Assembly (NCBI RefSeq): GCF_002872075.1 | Contig: NZ_PGGU01000005.1 | Coordinates: 434,259 to 498,258 of the forward strand | Reading direction: 5' to 3' | Length of the DNA: 64,000 bases | Origin: Microbacterium aurantiacum | Lineage (GTDB): Bacteria > Actinomycetota > Actinomycetes > Actinomycetales > Microbacteriaceae | In this document: piece by piece, positions 36,131 to 45,398 of the stretch | Layout of the letters: every line of letters begins with the position of its first letter | How positions within the stretch are numbered: the first letter of the stretch is position 1 | The notes under the pieces: generated by a model | Seen by the model: the letters and a program-made list of their open reading frames with translations, nothing else | Database searches by the model: none | Told to the model about the DNA's origin: nothing | Made by a program: the position numbers and the translations under genes

Positions 36131-36714
36131 GCGGAACCTGGCGTCGCCGGCATCTTCAGCGGAATGAGGTCGCGCGGAGGCATCGGCGAGCCGCCGCGCA
36201 CGACGACGATCGAGCGGAACAGATCCTCGACCTTCTCGGCGGCTTCGGGATCGGATGCCGCAGCTCCGCCGATGACGCCCCGGAGGAACCATCGCGGACC
36301 GTCGATGCCGATGAACCGGGCGAGCCGGAGTCCGGATCCCTCGCTCGCCGGCGCGGGGACCTCGGCGAGAAGCTCCTTGCCGAGCGGACCGTCGCGCTCC
36401 TCAACTCGGCCGCCCTGCGTGCGGACCTGGTCACGCAGCTGCACGCGGGTCTCATCCCAGAGGCCGCCCGAGCGCGGTGCGGCGAAAGGCTGCACCTGGA
36501 GCGACGAGTCGGCGTAGTCGAGTCCGACCGCCACGATGCGCTTGGTCTGCTCCTCGACCTCGAGGCGCAGGTTCAGTCCCTCCCGCGGGAGGATCTTGAT
36601 GCCGCCGAGATCGATGTACGGGCGGACCGGGTTGGCCTCCGAGTCATCGAACGGCCCGTCGGTGGCCCGGTTGACCGGTGCCGACTTCTGAGTGTGGGGG
36701 GTGTTGTCAGTCAT
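36127..36714 (-). CDS. DUF3710 family protein
   Basis: The 195-residue soluble protein matches DUF3710: [53 protein letters not shown] and [16 protein letters not shown]. Function unknown. The ATG at 36714 overlaps the end of dut by 8 nt, and its stop overlaps the DUF3159 start, so all three are translationally coupled. Confidence 0.87.
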   Translation of the reverse strand: MTDNTPHTQKSAPVNRATDGPFDDSEANPVRPYIDLGGIKILPREGLNLRLEVEEQTKRIVAVGLDYADSSLQVQPFAAPRSGGLWDETRVQLRDQVRTQGGRVEERDGPLGKELLAEVPAPASEGSGLRLARFIGIDGPRWFLRGVIGGAAASDPEAAEKVEDLFRSIVVVRGGSPMPPRDLIPLKMPATPGSA

Positions 36715-37198
36715 TGCCCTGCCCTGCTGGGGTGTGGTTGTGTCCTGCCTGGTAACCGGTGGATCCGAAGCCGCCATGGCCGCGAACGCTGTCCGGAAGC
36801 TCGTCGACCGGGAGGAACACGGCGCGCGCCACCGGCATCACGATCAGCTGTGCGATTCGGTCGCCGACCGCCACATCGTACGCGCTTCGGATGTCGGTGT
36901 TGATCAGGCTCACTTTGATCTCGCCGCGGTAGCCCGCATCGACGGTGCCCGGCGAGTTCACGATGGAGATCCCGTGCTTCGCGGCGAGTCCGCTGCGCGG
37001 GACCACGAATGCCGCGTATCCCTCGGGCAGCGCGATTCGCAGCCCGGTCGGGACCAGCGCCCGCTCGCCCGGGGCGAGGTGGACGGCCTCGGCCGCCACC
37101 AGGTCAGCGCCGGCGTCACCGGGGTGCGCGTATCCGGGCATCACGACTTCGCCCCCCAGGACAGGGGCGATAATGGGGAGATCAACGGAATCGGTCAC
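36707..37198 (-). CDS. dut: dUTP diphosphatase Dut
   Basis: The 163-residue trimeric dUTPase hydrolyses dUTP to dUMP. The five family motifs are present: [34 protein letters not shown] with the catalytic Asp, GDRIAQLIV and the C-terminal GHGGFGSTG arm. Its ATG is only 3 bp from the ATG of the divergent DUF3093 gene, so the two promoters must overlap the opposite coding region. Confidence 0.96.
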   Translation of the reverse strand: MTDSVDLPIIAPVLGGEVVMPGYAHPGDAGADLVAAEAVHLAPGERALVPTGLRIALPEGYAAFVVPRSGLAAKHGISIVNSPGTVDAGYRGEIKVSLINTDIRSAYDVAVGDRIAQLIVMPVARAVFLPVDELPDSVRGHGGFGSTGYQAGHNHTPAGQGND

Positions 37199-37201
37199 CC
37201 C

Positions 37202-37675
37202 ATGAGGCTAATGCAGAACCCCCGCACAGACGCACGTCCGGAATACCGGGAGCGGCTGGCACCGAGCCTGCGTCTGCTCGCCACCGTCGCCCTCGCCGGC
37301 CCCATGGTCTCGCTGATCTTCGTGCCGGTCGGATCCACGTTCGCACTGGTGATCGGCTGCGTCGTCTCCGCCATCCTCGTCGTGGCCTTCATCGCGATGA
37401 CACCCGTCATCCGCGTGGAGGGGACCACACTCCGCGCCGGCCGTGCGCACATCGACTCACGGCACCTGGGCGAACCGGTCGCCCTGACGGGCGAAGAGGC
37501 ACGGCACGCGCGCGGACCAGGGCTTCCGGCGAACGGCTGGCATCTCATCCGCGGAGGGATCGACGGCATCGTGGTGGTCCCGAACACCGACCCGGATGAC
37601 CCGGTCGCCGCCTGGACGATCTCGACACGGACACCGGATCGCCTGGCCGCCGCCATCCGCGCTGCCCGCGCCTGA
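37202..37675 (+). CDS. DUF3093 membrane protein
   Basis: The 157-residue protein matches DUF3093: [12 protein letters not shown] at the start, two membrane helices (about 26-66) and a C-terminal domain with [13 protein letters not shown] and [21 protein letters not shown]. Function unknown; it is conserved next to dut in actinobacteria. The start could also be the ATG at 37211. A GATAAT box at 37169-37174, inside dut, is a possible -10. Confidence 0.82.
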   Translation: MRLMQNPRTDARPEYRERLAPSLRLLATVALAGPMVSLIFVPVGSTFALVIGCVVSAILVVAFIAMTPVIRVEGTTLRAGRAHIDSRHLGEPVALTGEEARHARGPGLPANGWHLIRGGIDGIVVVPNTDPDDPVAAWTISTRTPDRLAAAIRAARA

Positions 37676-37737
37676 CGGCCGAGCCCGGCGTCCCGCCCTT
37701 CGGCAGGCTCCGGCACTCCGCCGAGGGGGAACGACAA

Positions 37738-37769
37738 ACGCGCCCCCGACCTTGCGGTCAGAGGCGCGT
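37738..37769. terminator. Hairpin between DUF3093 and DUF4193 genes
   Basis: ACGCGCC (37738-37744) pairs with GGCGCGT (37763-37769), with an inner GACC-TTGC-GGTC stem. On the minus strand it is followed by TTTG, so it probably ends the DUF4193 transcript, and it may serve both convergent genes. Confidence 0.6.
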
Positions 37770-37787
37770 GATATCGCGGAGCAGCGC

Positions 37788-38081
37788 TCAGGCAGCGCAC
37801 TCCTTGCAGATCGGTCCAGAAGCGTCCTCGTGGTCCAGCTGCGAGCGGTGCTTCACCAGGAAACAGCTCATGCAGGTGAACTCGTCCTGCTGCGCTGGCA
37901 GCACGACGACGTCGAGGTCGAGGTCGGAAAGGTCGGCGCCGGGAAGGTCGAAGCTCGACGGGTTGTCGGCGTCTTCGTCGCCGGTGGAGCCGGAGAGCTT
38001 GTCCGGCACACGCTCCTTGAGGGCTTCGATCGACTCGGAGTCGTCTTCACTCTTGCGCGGAGCGTCGTAATCGGTGGCCAT
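37788..38081 (-). CDS. DUF4193 family zinc-binding protein
   Basis: The 97-residue protein starts MATDYDAPRKSEDD, has an acidic middle and ends with two CxxC pairs (CMSC and CKEC) that probably hold zinc. It matches the actinobacterial DUF4193 family, small proteins of unknown function near dut and sepH. The 196-nt divergent spacer towards sepH holds a TTGCTT...CAAACT pair on the minus strand (17-nt spacing) that could be its promoter. Confidence 0.88.
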   Translation of the reverse strand: MATDYDAPRKSEDDSESIEALKERVPDKLSGSTGDEDADNPSSFDLPGADLSDLDLDVVVLPAQQDEFTCMSCFLVKHRSQLDHEDASGPICKECAA

Positions 38082-38277
38082 GCTGTAGATCTCCACTTTC
38101 ATGGTGCGAGTGGGTGGTGTGCCGCAGGGATCGGCGGCCATAGTTTGCACGACCCAGGAGCAATAAGCAAATGCCGTGGCGTGCGACAGACCAAACTCAC
38201 GGCACGCCCAGGGTATTCCCGGCTCAAGGGGGTGACGCGTGACACCATGAATCCACACCCATCAGAGGGGCATTCGC

Positions 38278-39339
38278 ATGGAAAACGTCACCATCGTCGG
38301 CACCGAAGCAGGAGTCCTCGTGCTCGCGACCGAGTCGGGCGAGCGCTTCGCGCTCTCCATCGACGACGTTCTGCACCGGGAGATCCGTCGTGCCACCCGG
38401 CAGACCGAACCCGCAGCTCAGCGCCTCGCGGCCAGCCCCCGCGACATCCAGGCGCAGATCCGCGCCGGTCTCACCGCCGCAGAGGTCTCCGAGCTCCTCG
38501 GTATCAGCCTCGAGGACGTCGCACGCTTCGAGAGCCCGGTACTCGCAGAGCGCGAGCACATCATCGACCAGGCCCTCGCAGTGCCGGTGCTCATCGGCAG
38601 CGAGGTCGAACCGGACGCGCAGCCGACCTTCGGCGTCGCCATCCGCGCGAAGCTGGCCGAAGTCTCCGCCACCTCGGAGCGCTGGGCCAGCTGGAAGGAC
38701 GAATCCGGCTGGATCGTGAAGCTGGAGTTCTCCGCGAGTGACGTCGAGCATGATGCTCGCTGGAGCTTCGACCCGCGCCGCAGCGCGCTGGCGCCGCTCA
38801 ACGCCGACGCCACGCAGCTCTCACGCCAGGGGTCGCTCCCAGAGGGCCTGATCCCCCGCCTGCGTGCGGTGGAGGCCGATCGCCCCGCGTCGCCCTACAA
38901 GGACGACAGCCGCTTCGATTCCGGTGCCTTCGGACCCCGGCTGCTCCCTGCACCGACCGCTGACATCGAAGCCGACGACGTCGCACCGCCGCAGCGTTCG
39001 AATGCCGCAGCCCAGGCGGCCGCCATCAACCGCGCACCTGAGACGCAGACGACCAACCCGGAGACGGCCGACCTGCTCGAGGCGCTGCGCCGCCGGCGCG
39101 GTCAGCGCGAGACCGCTCCCCTGGTCGATGCCGATGACGGCGAGCACGACGCACCGGAGCGCGGCTCCAGTCCGATCGCGCTGTTCGACGCGTTCGAACA
39201 GGACCCAGAAACGCGCGACCAGGGCCCCGACACCACTCCGGCGGCCGAGCCGCCCGCCGACAATGCCAGCCGCCGACGACGACGCAACGCGATGCCCTCC
39301 TGGGATGAGATCGTGTTCGGAGCGCGCACCGACGAGTGA
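38278..39339 (+). CDS. sepH: Cell division protein SepH (DUF3071)
   Basis: The 353-residue protein has the N-terminal SepH/DUF3071 domain (about 1-175): FALSIDDVLHREIRRA, SPRDIQAQIRAGLTAAEVSELLGI with its helix-turn-helix, and SERWASWKDESGWIVKLEF. The rest is low-complexity, Pro/Glu-rich, ending in an Arg-rich patch and MPSWDEIVFGA. SepH stimulates FtsZ ring assembly in actinobacteria. AGAGGGG lies 7 nt before the ATG. Confidence 0.92.
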   Translation: MENVTIVGTEAGVLVLATESGERFALSIDDVLHREIRRATRQTEPAAQRLAASPRDIQAQIRAGLTAAEVSELLGISLEDVARFESPVLAEREHIIDQALAVPVLIGSEVEPDAQPTFGVAIRAKLAEVSATSERWASWKDESGWIVKLEFSASDVEHDARWSFDPRRSALAPLNADATQLSRQGSLPEGLIPRLRAVEADRPASPYKDDSRFDSGAFGPRLLPAPTADIEADDVAPPQRSNAAAQAAAINRAPETQTTNPETADLLEALRRRRGQRETAPLVDADDGEHDAPERGSSPIALFDAFEQDPETRDQGPDTTPAAEPPADNASRRRRRNAMPSWDEIVFGARTDE

Positions 39340-39366
39340 GCGCCGACGAACGCAACTCCGTGCTCG

Positions 39367-40494
39367 TCACCGCGCGAGGGCTCCCAAGCGGATCAGCGGC
39401 ACGCTCTGCTCCTCCGGAGTGAGTGCCCCGTGCTGACCGATCATTGCACGGCCGCGCTGATCGGCGGCCGTGCCGTCGTACACCGCCCACGCGGCACGCG
39501 CCACCACCAGCATGTCGCCGATGCGCGCGGTCGCGGCGTCCGTCACCACCGGCCCGAACAGGCCCGCCGCGATCGCCTCTGCGCCTGACAGCACGTCCGC
39601 CATGCCCTCCAGGTCGCCGCGCCAACGAGCGAGGATGCCTGCCGCGTCGGCATCCGGCTCGAGGTAGACGTGCAGCATCCGAGGCTCCCCGCCGATATGA
39701 CGCACGCCGTCGAGGCGACCTCCGGTCTCGTCCAGCACCACCTGACGGTGCGCGGGGACATCGACCATGCCGTGGTCCGAGGTGACGAGCACCCCGACGC
39801 CGGACGGCACCCGTGTCGACAACGCGGAGTCGATGTCCTCGATTGCGGACACCCACTCGCCGGAAGCGACGCCGTGCTTGTGGCCGGCCTTGTCGACCTC
39901 CGGGAGGTAGCAGTAGACGAGCGACCCCGGATGCCGTTCGGCGAGATCGTAGGCTGTGGCGACGCGGTCGGCAGGCGTGGCGGCGGCGACGAACTGCGCC
40001 CCGCGCAGCGTCGCCCGGGTGAACCCGCTGTTCGCGTAGGCGGCGACGCCGACCGCGAAGCTCTCGCGGCCCGCGATCAGCGCCTGCTCGAAGATGGTCG
40101 GGGCGGCCTGCCAGATCTCGGGGTCGATGCCCTCGGACTCCCACCCGGTCAGCTGGTTCACCAGCACATCGCGCGCGGGGTCGAGCACGCGGTACCCGAC
40201 GAGGCCGTGCTGCCCCGGCCACACGCCGGTGAGGATGCTGGTCAGAGCCGCTGCCGTCGTCGTCGGGAATACCGAGCGCGCGACATCCTTCTTCGCCATG
40301 CTTGCGGTGAGGGTGCGGGCGTGCCCCGCATGAGCGCGCAGGTTGATCGTGCCCAGACCGTCGACGAGCACGAGCACGACGGAGGTCGTGCTCGGCAGTG
40401 TGAGGGACTCGCCGCGGAGCGAGGCGAACAGGTCATCCGCCACCCCGACGACGCTCCGGGCTGACGACGGGCCGGGCGGTAGCATGAGGGACAT
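39367..40494 (-). CDS. Alkaline phosphatase-fold phosphodiesterase/nucleotide pyrophosphatase
   Basis: The 375-residue protein matches type I phosphodiesterases: VLVLVDGLGTIN with the first metal Asp, SVFPTTTAAALTSILTG with the Thr nucleophile, YCYLPEVDKAGHKHGV with metal Asp and His, and VTSDHGMVDVP with the Asp-His pair. It likely hydrolyses phosphodiester or pyrophosphate bonds; no signal peptide is seen, so it may be cytoplasmic. The start (40494) is 45 nt from the divergent parC start. The substrate is unknown. Confidence 0.85.
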   Translation of the reverse strand: MSLMLPPGPSSARSVVGVADDLFASLRGESLTLPSTTSVVLVLVDGLGTINLRAHAGHARTLTASMAKKDVARSVFPTTTAAALTSILTGVWPGQHGLVGYRVLDPARDVLVNQLTGWESEGIDPEIWQAAPTIFEQALIAGRESFAVGVAAYANSGFTRATLRGAQFVAAATPADRVATAYDLAERHPGSLVYCYLPEVDKAGHKHGVASGEWVSAIEDIDSALSTRVPSGVGVLVTSDHGMVDVPAHRQVVLDETGGRLDGVRHIGGEPRMLHVYLEPDADAAGILARWRGDLEGMADVLSGAEAIAAGLFGPVVTDAATARIGDMLVVARAAWAVYDGTAADQRGRAMIGQHGALTPEEQSVPLIRLGALAR

Positions 40495-40539
40495 CCGAGC
40501 CAGTCTGACACAGGCCATCCGCACGCCCTCAGGAAGTAC

Positions 40540-42981
40540 ATGCCGAAGACCCCGCCGCCCGAGCCCGTAGAAGAACGCATCCAGGACATCGAACTGTCCA
40601 GCGAGATGCAGGGCTCGTTCCTCGAGTACGCGTATTCGGTCATCTACTCGCGTGCGCTCCCTGACGCGCGCGACGGGCTCAAGCCGGTGCAGCGCCGCAT
40701 CCTGTATCAGATGGCCGAGATGGGCCTGCGTCCCGATCGCGGACACGTGAAGAGCGCCCGCGTCGTCGGCGAGGTGATGGGAAAGCTGCACCCGCACGGC
40801 GACACCGCGATCTACGACGCGCTGGTACGCCTCTCGCAGGACTTCGCGCTGCGCGTTCCGCTGATCGACGGACATGGCAACTTCGGCTCCCTCGACGACG
40901 GCCCGGCGGCCGCGCGCTACACCGAGGTGCGTCTCGCTCCCGCCGCGCTCGCGCTGACCGAGAACCTCGACGAGGACGTCGTGGACTTCGTCCCGAACTA
41001 CGACGGCCAGTTCCAGCAGCCGGCGGTACTGCCGGCCGCATTCCCGAACCTTCTGGTGAACGGTGCCAGCGGCATCGCCGTCGGCATGGCGACGAACATG
41101 GCCCCGCACAATCTCATAGAGGTCGTCGCGGCCGCGACGCACCTGCTCGAGAACCCGGATGCCACCACCGAAGAACTCATGGAGTTCGTCCCCGGCCCGG
41201 ACTTCCCCTCGGGCGCCGTGGTCATGGGACTGGACGGCGTCAAAGACGCATATACGACCGGGCGCGGCGCCTTCAAGGTGCGCGGCAAGGTCTCGGTCGA
41301 GCCTCTCGGGCCTCGCCGCACCGGCATCATCGTCTCCGAGCTCCCGTACATGGTCGGGCCCGAGCGGCTGATCGAGAAGATCCGCGATGCCGTGCAGGCG
41401 AAGAAGCTGCAAGGCATCAGCGACGTCACCGACCTCACCGATCGCAATCACGGCCTGCGCGTCGCGATCGGGATCAAGACCGGTTTCGATCCGAACGCGG
41501 TGCTGGAGCAGCTGTACCGGCTGACTCCGCTGGAGGATTCCTTCAGCATCAACAACGTCGCCCTCGTCGACGGGCAGCCCCGCACCCTCGGCCTCAAGGA
41601 GATGCTGCGCGTCTACGTCGCGCACCGCCTCGAGGTCATCACGCGCCGCAGCCGCTACCGTCTGGCACGCCGTGAGGAGCGACTGCACCTGGTCGAGGGA
41701 CTGCTCATCGCGATCCTCGACATCGACGAGGTCATCCAGGTCATCCGCTCCTCCGACGACTCGGAGCAGGCGCGCATGCGCCTGCGCGAGGTGTTCGACC
41801 TCAGCGAGCTTCAGGCCGAGTACATCCTCGAACTGCGCCTGCGACGGCTGACGAGGTTCTCCCGCATCGAGCTGGAGGCCGAGCGCGACGCGCTCAAGGC
41901 CGAGATCGCGACCCTTCAGGAGCTGCTCGCCAGCCCGGTGCTGCTGCGGGCCGTCGTCGCGAAGGAACTGGATGCCGCGGCCGACGCCTACGGGACGCCG
42001 CGGCGCACGCTGCTGATGAACGCGGCTCCTCCGAAGCCGCGCGCGACCAAGGGCGCCGTCGACCTGCAGATCGCCGACGCACCGACCGTGCTCGTGCTCT
42101 CGACGACGGGCCGAGCCGTGCGCGTGGACCTCGCCGAAGGGCAGGAACTGACTGTTCCGGCCCGGCGCAGCAAGCACGATGCGATCCTGACGACCATCGA
42201 GGCGACGGTGCGCGCCGAGATCGGAGCTCTCACCAGCACCGGTCGCATCGTGCGCTTCTCCCCCGTCGACCTGCCGTCGGTTCCGGCGAGCTCGGTGCAG
42301 CTCGCCGCGGGCACACCGCTGCGCGACTACCTCGGCATCACGAATCGCGCGGAGCGCATCCTCGCCTTCGTCCGTTTCGACAGCGACGTCCCGATCGCAC
42401 TGGGCACCGCGCAGGGCACGGTGAAGCGCATCGTCCCGACGACCCTCCCGGTCCGCCCCGACCTCGAGGTCATCGGCATGAAGCCGGGCGACGCGGTCGT
42501 CGGCGCGGCCGAAGCGCCCGACGACTCCGAACTCGTCTTCGTGACGACCGATGCCCAGCTGCTGCGTTTCTCGGCCTCGGCCGTGCGTCCGCAGGGTGCG
42601 GCGGCGGGCGGTATGGCGGGGATCAAGCTCGGCGCCGGAGCATCCGTGCTGTTCTTCAGCGCCGTGCCGGCCGACACCGACGCCGTCGTCGCCACCGTCT
42701 CCGGTGCCGAGAGCATCCTCCCCGGCACTGATGCGGGACGTGCGAAGGTCACGCCCTTCACCGAGTACCCCGCCAAGGGACGGGCGACCGGCGGAGTGCG
42801 TGCGCACTCCTTCCTGAAGGGCGAGGATCGCCTGAGCGTCGCGTGGGTCGGTCCCGCTCCGGCGCAGGCCGTCGACCCGACCGGAGCCGTGCGCAAGCTG
42901 CCGGAGTCCGGTGCACGTCGCGATGCGTCGGGCCAGCCGGTCGATGCGGTCATCGGCTCCATCGGCCGCACCCTGATCTGA
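40540..42981 (+). CDS. parC: DNA topoisomerase IV subunit A (type IIA)
   Basis: The 813-residue protein has the GyrA/ParC breakage-reunion domain with the active-site Tyr127 in AAARYTEV and the quinolone-binding segment HPHGDTAIYDALVRLSQD, with Thr89 and Asp93 at the GyrA Ser83 and Asp87 positions. The C-terminal domain has degenerate beta-pinwheel repeats and no clear GyrA box, which favours ParC over GyrA. The matching B subunit gene is at 51611-53689. The protein relaxes and decatenates DNA. Confidence 0.9.
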   Translation: MPKTPPPEPVEERIQDIELSSEMQGSFLEYAYSVIYSRALPDARDGLKPVQRRILYQMAEMGLRPDRGHVKSARVVGEVMGKLHPHGDTAIYDALVRLSQDFALRVPLIDGHGNFGSLDDGPAAARYTEVRLAPAALALTENLDEDVVDFVPNYDGQFQQPAVLPAAFPNLLVNGASGIAVGMATNMAPHNLIEVVAAATHLLENPDATTEELMEFVPGPDFPSGAVVMGLDGVKDAYTTGRGAFKVRGKVSVEPLGPRRTGIIVSELPYMVGPERLIEKIRDAVQAKKLQGISDVTDLTDRNHGLRVAIGIKTGFDPNAVLEQLYRLTPLEDSFSINNVALVDGQPRTLGLKEMLRVYVAHRLEVITRRSRYRLARREERLHLVEGLLIAILDIDEVIQVIRSSDDSEQARMRLREVFDLSELQAEYILELRLRRLTRFSRIELEAERDALKAEIATLQELLASPVLLRAVVAKELDAAADAYGTPRRTLLMNAAPPKPRATKGAVDLQIADAPTVLVLSTTGRAVRVDLAEGQELTVPARRSKHDAILTTIEATVRAEIGALTSTGRIVRFSPVDLPSVPASSVQLAAGTPLRDYLGITNRAERILAFVRFDSDVPIALGTAQGTVKRIVPTTLPVRPDLEVIGMKPGDAVVGAAEAPDDSELVFVTTDAQLLRFSASAVRPQGAAAGGMAGIKLGAGASVLFFSAVPADTDAVVATVSGAESILPGTDAGRAKVTPFTEYPAKGRATGGVRAHSFLKGEDRLSVAWVGPAPAQAVDPTGAVRKLPESGARRDASGQPVDAVIGSIGRTLI

Positions 42982-43523
42982 TGACCGGCTCCGTCACGCT
43001 CGTCTCGGGTCTTCCCGGCGTCGGGAAGACGACCGTGGCACGAACGCTGGCTTCGACGTTCCAGCGTGGTGTCCACCTCGACACGGATGACATCGGGGAG
43101 AGCTTCATCGTCTCGGGGCTCGTTCTGCCCGGTGATGATCCGGGCGATGAGTCCGAGCGGCAGCTCGCGTTGCGGCGTCACAACATCATGGCCCTCGCCC
43201 GGAACTTCGCCGCGGCGGATTTCGACGTCGTCATCTCCGACGTCGTGCTCTGGCCCGGCCTTCTGGACGCGTATCTCGCGGACCTGGCAACCGAGCTGCG
43301 TTTCTTCCTGCTGACTGCCTCACCGGAGGTGATCTCCGCCCGAGATGCAGGTCGACACAAGCACGTCGCGGACCTCTGGTCGCATCTGCGCGCCGATCAG
43401 GACGCGTGGGACTCTCCCGGCCTGCGCCTCGATACCAGCGACTGGTCGCTCGATGAGACGGTGACGGCCATCCGGCAGGGGTGGTCGGATGCTCTGCATC
43501 CGGCCGCTCGAAGGCCCGCTTAG
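42981..43523 (+). CDS. P-loop AAA-type kinase-like protein
   Basis: The 180-residue protein has a Walker A motif GLPGVGKTT (10-18), a possible metal-binding LDTDDIGESF, and ends with LRLDTSDWSLDETVTAI, a pattern seen in small nucleoside/gluconate-kinase-like P-loop proteins. The substrate is unknown. Its ATG shares the A of the parC stop (TGATG), so it is translated with parC. It overlaps the convergent arginase-like gene by 4 nt. Confidence 0.72.
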   Translation: MTGSVTLVSGLPGVGKTTVARTLASTFQRGVHLDTDDIGESFIVSGLVLPGDDPGDESERQLALRRHNIMALARNFAAADFDVVISDVVLWPGLLDAYLADLATELRFFLLTASPEVISARDAGRHKHVADLWSHLRADQDAWDSPGLRLDTSDWSLDETVTAIRQGWSDALHPAARRPA

Positions 43524-44437
43524 ACAGCATCCGGCGCGGCGGAATCCTCGCCGAGATGCGCCAGACCCTGCGCGACGATCCCGGCGACCGTACGGGCGTG
43601 AGTGCCGTCCGGGTCGAGGTCGGGATCGAAGACGGTGATGGAGGCGCCCCAGGCGCGCGGAGCGACGAGCTCGAGGAACGCGGTGAGTTCCTCCGGAGAC
43701 ACGCCGCCGGAATGCGGGCTGTCGACGGCCGGCATGTGGATCGGATCCAACACATCGACATCCACCTGCAGCCAGAAGCCGCGATCGAGCCCGTCTGTCG
43801 CCAGGATCCGTGCAGCTGCCCGCGACGACCCGTGCAGGATGATCTGATCGGCGGGGATGGTGAGTCCGATGCTCTCGCTGACCTCGGCCAGGTGCGGGTC
43901 GTCGTAGCGGCATCCGACGTGCGCCGTCGCCGCAGCGGAAAAGTACGGCCCCAGGCCGTCGATATCGGCGACCTCGGGGATGTGCCGACCGATGGCTGCC
44001 GCGAGGTCCTCGCCGGCCAGCGCACCGATGGCCGCGCTGTTGCCGGGGTGCCGGAAGTCGGTGTGGCCGTCGACGTGCACGAGGCCACCACCGCCGGTGA
44101 CCCGGGAGGCGAGTCCGGCCGCGAGCACGATGCTGCAATCGCCGCCGAGCACGAGGGGAGAATCTCCGGCGTTGCGCAGCCTGACCAGTCGGTGCGCGAG
44201 GCGCCGGGCGTGATCGACGAACGCATCCTGGTTGCGCACCGTCCCCTCGCGTCGGCGGGCATCGTCGACATATCGTCCGGGGAGGATGACGCCGCCGTCG
44301 ACGGCGCCCCGAGCGTGGAAGACCTCGTGCAGACCGGCTTCGCGGAGGGCCTCCGGCGCCTTCGCCGCGCCGGGGACCGCTCCCACGACCGGCGGTTGCA
44401 ACCCGAGGTTCGACGGTGCGGAGACGAGCGCGATCAT
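43520..44437 (-). CDS. Arginase/ureohydrolase-family protein with Cys in place of a metal His
   Basis: The 305-residue protein keeps the ureohydrolase metal motifs HVDGHTDF (Asp123, His125, Asp127) and QVDVDVLDP (Asp226, Asp228). In the first motif, usually GGDHS, the sequence is GGDCS with Cys101 replacing the manganese histidine. The family hydrolyses guanidino compounds such as arginine, agmatine or formiminoglutamate. The Cys variant occurs in poorly studied arginase-like proteins; the substrate and even activity are uncertain. No urea or histidine pathway genes are adjacent. Confidence 0.78.
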   Translation of the reverse strand: MIALVSAPSNLGLQPPVVGAVPGAAKAPEALREAGLHEVFHARGAVDGGVILPGRYVDDARRREGTVRNQDAFVDHARRLAHRLVRLRNAGDSPLVLGGDCSIVLAAGLASRVTGGGGLVHVDGHTDFRHPGNSAAIGALAGEDLAAAIGRHIPEVADIDGLGPYFSAAATAHVGCRYDDPHLAEVSESIGLTIPADQIILHGSSRAAARILATDGLDRGFWLQVDVDVLDPIHMPAVDSPHSGGVSPEELTAFLELVAPRAWGASITVFDPDLDPDGTHARTVAGIVAQGLAHLGEDSAAPDAV

Positions 44438-44462
44438 CGCACCATCATCGCAGCCTGGGCGC

Positions 44463-45398
44463 TCAGAGACGCAGCGCGAGCACGTTGGCGGTGAGCCCGG
44501 CGGCCGTGCCGCACAGCACGACGGTGTCGCCCCGGCTCACCCTGCCGGCATCCAGCGCCCTCGCGAGCATGAACGGCACCGACGCCGACACCATGTTCCC
44601 GTAAGTCATCACCTCGTCGACGCGGCGGTCTGCGGGGATCCCGAGACGATCGAGCATGGGACCGAGAGCGGCGGACGCCTGGTGCGGGATCCACAGCGCT
44701 ACGTCGTCGTGGGACAGGCCGATCCGCTGATGGAAGCGCTCGAAGAACGCGGGAAGCACCCGCATCATGCCCAGGAGGGCGCGCCGGCCGTTCATGTCGA
44801 AGAGATAGTCGGCCGGATCGGCGACTGCGAACGCCTGTGCCGGGGAACGCGACAGCCCGCCGCGGATCTCGGTGTCGTGCGCATACGCAGGCCAGGTCTG
44901 CTGCAGGCTGCCGATGACGCCCCGGCCGGGGTCGTCGGAGCGACGGAGCACCACGGCCGCCGCGGCGTCGCTGAACAGTTCGAAGCTCTCGGGTTGCTCC
45001 GGGTTCAGGAACCGGGTTCCGACGTCGCCGGAGACCACGAGGATCGTCTCGTAGTCGCCGGCGTCGAGATAGCGGGAGGCGACATCGAGCGCGGTGATGA
45101 AACTCGTGCAGGTGGAGTTCACGTCGAAGGCCGCCGCGTATCCGGTCAGGGTCAGCCGCTCGAGCACGAGCGCCGCCGTGCAGGGAATCGGCTGGATGCC
45201 GGCAGCCGAGGCGCCGAGGACCAGATCGACGTCGTCCGCACTGATGCCGGCGCTCTCCAGCGCCCGTTCGCACGCCCTGGCGAGCATGTCCAGATGTGAG
45301 ACGCCGTCCTCGATCCGGTAGCGCACCTGATCTCCGAACCGCACGACTCGCTCCGGGAGCACCGTGCCCCAGCCCGCGATCTCACAGCTTCTCGTCAT
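44463..45398 (-). CDS. KAS III-like condensing enzyme
   Basis: The 311-residue thiolase-fold protein has a full FabH-type triad: Cys97 in NSTCTSF, His239 in WIPHQAS and Asn268 in TYGNMVSAS. It therefore should carry out decarboxylative or head-to-head Claisen condensation of acyl thioesters. It is the last gene of a coupled operon with an adenylate-forming enzyme (17-nt overlap), a metallo-hydrolase and an SDR, not with fatty acid synthase genes, so a specialised role (OleA-like, or natural product) is more likely than FabH. Confidence 0.85.
   Translation of the reverse strand: MTRSCEIAGWGTVLPERVVRFGDQVRYRIEDGVSHLDMLARACERALESAGISADDVDLVLGASAAGIQPIPCTAALVLERLTLTGYAAAFDVNSTCTSFITALDVASRYLDAGDYETILVVSGDVGTRFLNPEQPESFELFSDAAAAVVLRRSDDPGRGVIGSLQQTWPAYAHDTEIRGGLSRSPAQAFAVADPADYLFDMNGRRALLGMMRVLPAFFERFHQRIGLSHDDVALWIPHQASAALGPMLDRLGIPADRRVDEVMTYGNMVSASVPFMLARALDAGRVSRGDTVVLCGTAAGLTANVLALRL

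Noticed and set aside
39367..42807. A very long minus-strand open frame spanning the phosphodiesterase gene and the antisense of parC
   Set aside because: Only 39367-40494 has family motifs; the rest is antisense to parC and has the Arg/His/Asp-rich composition of a high-GC shadow frame.
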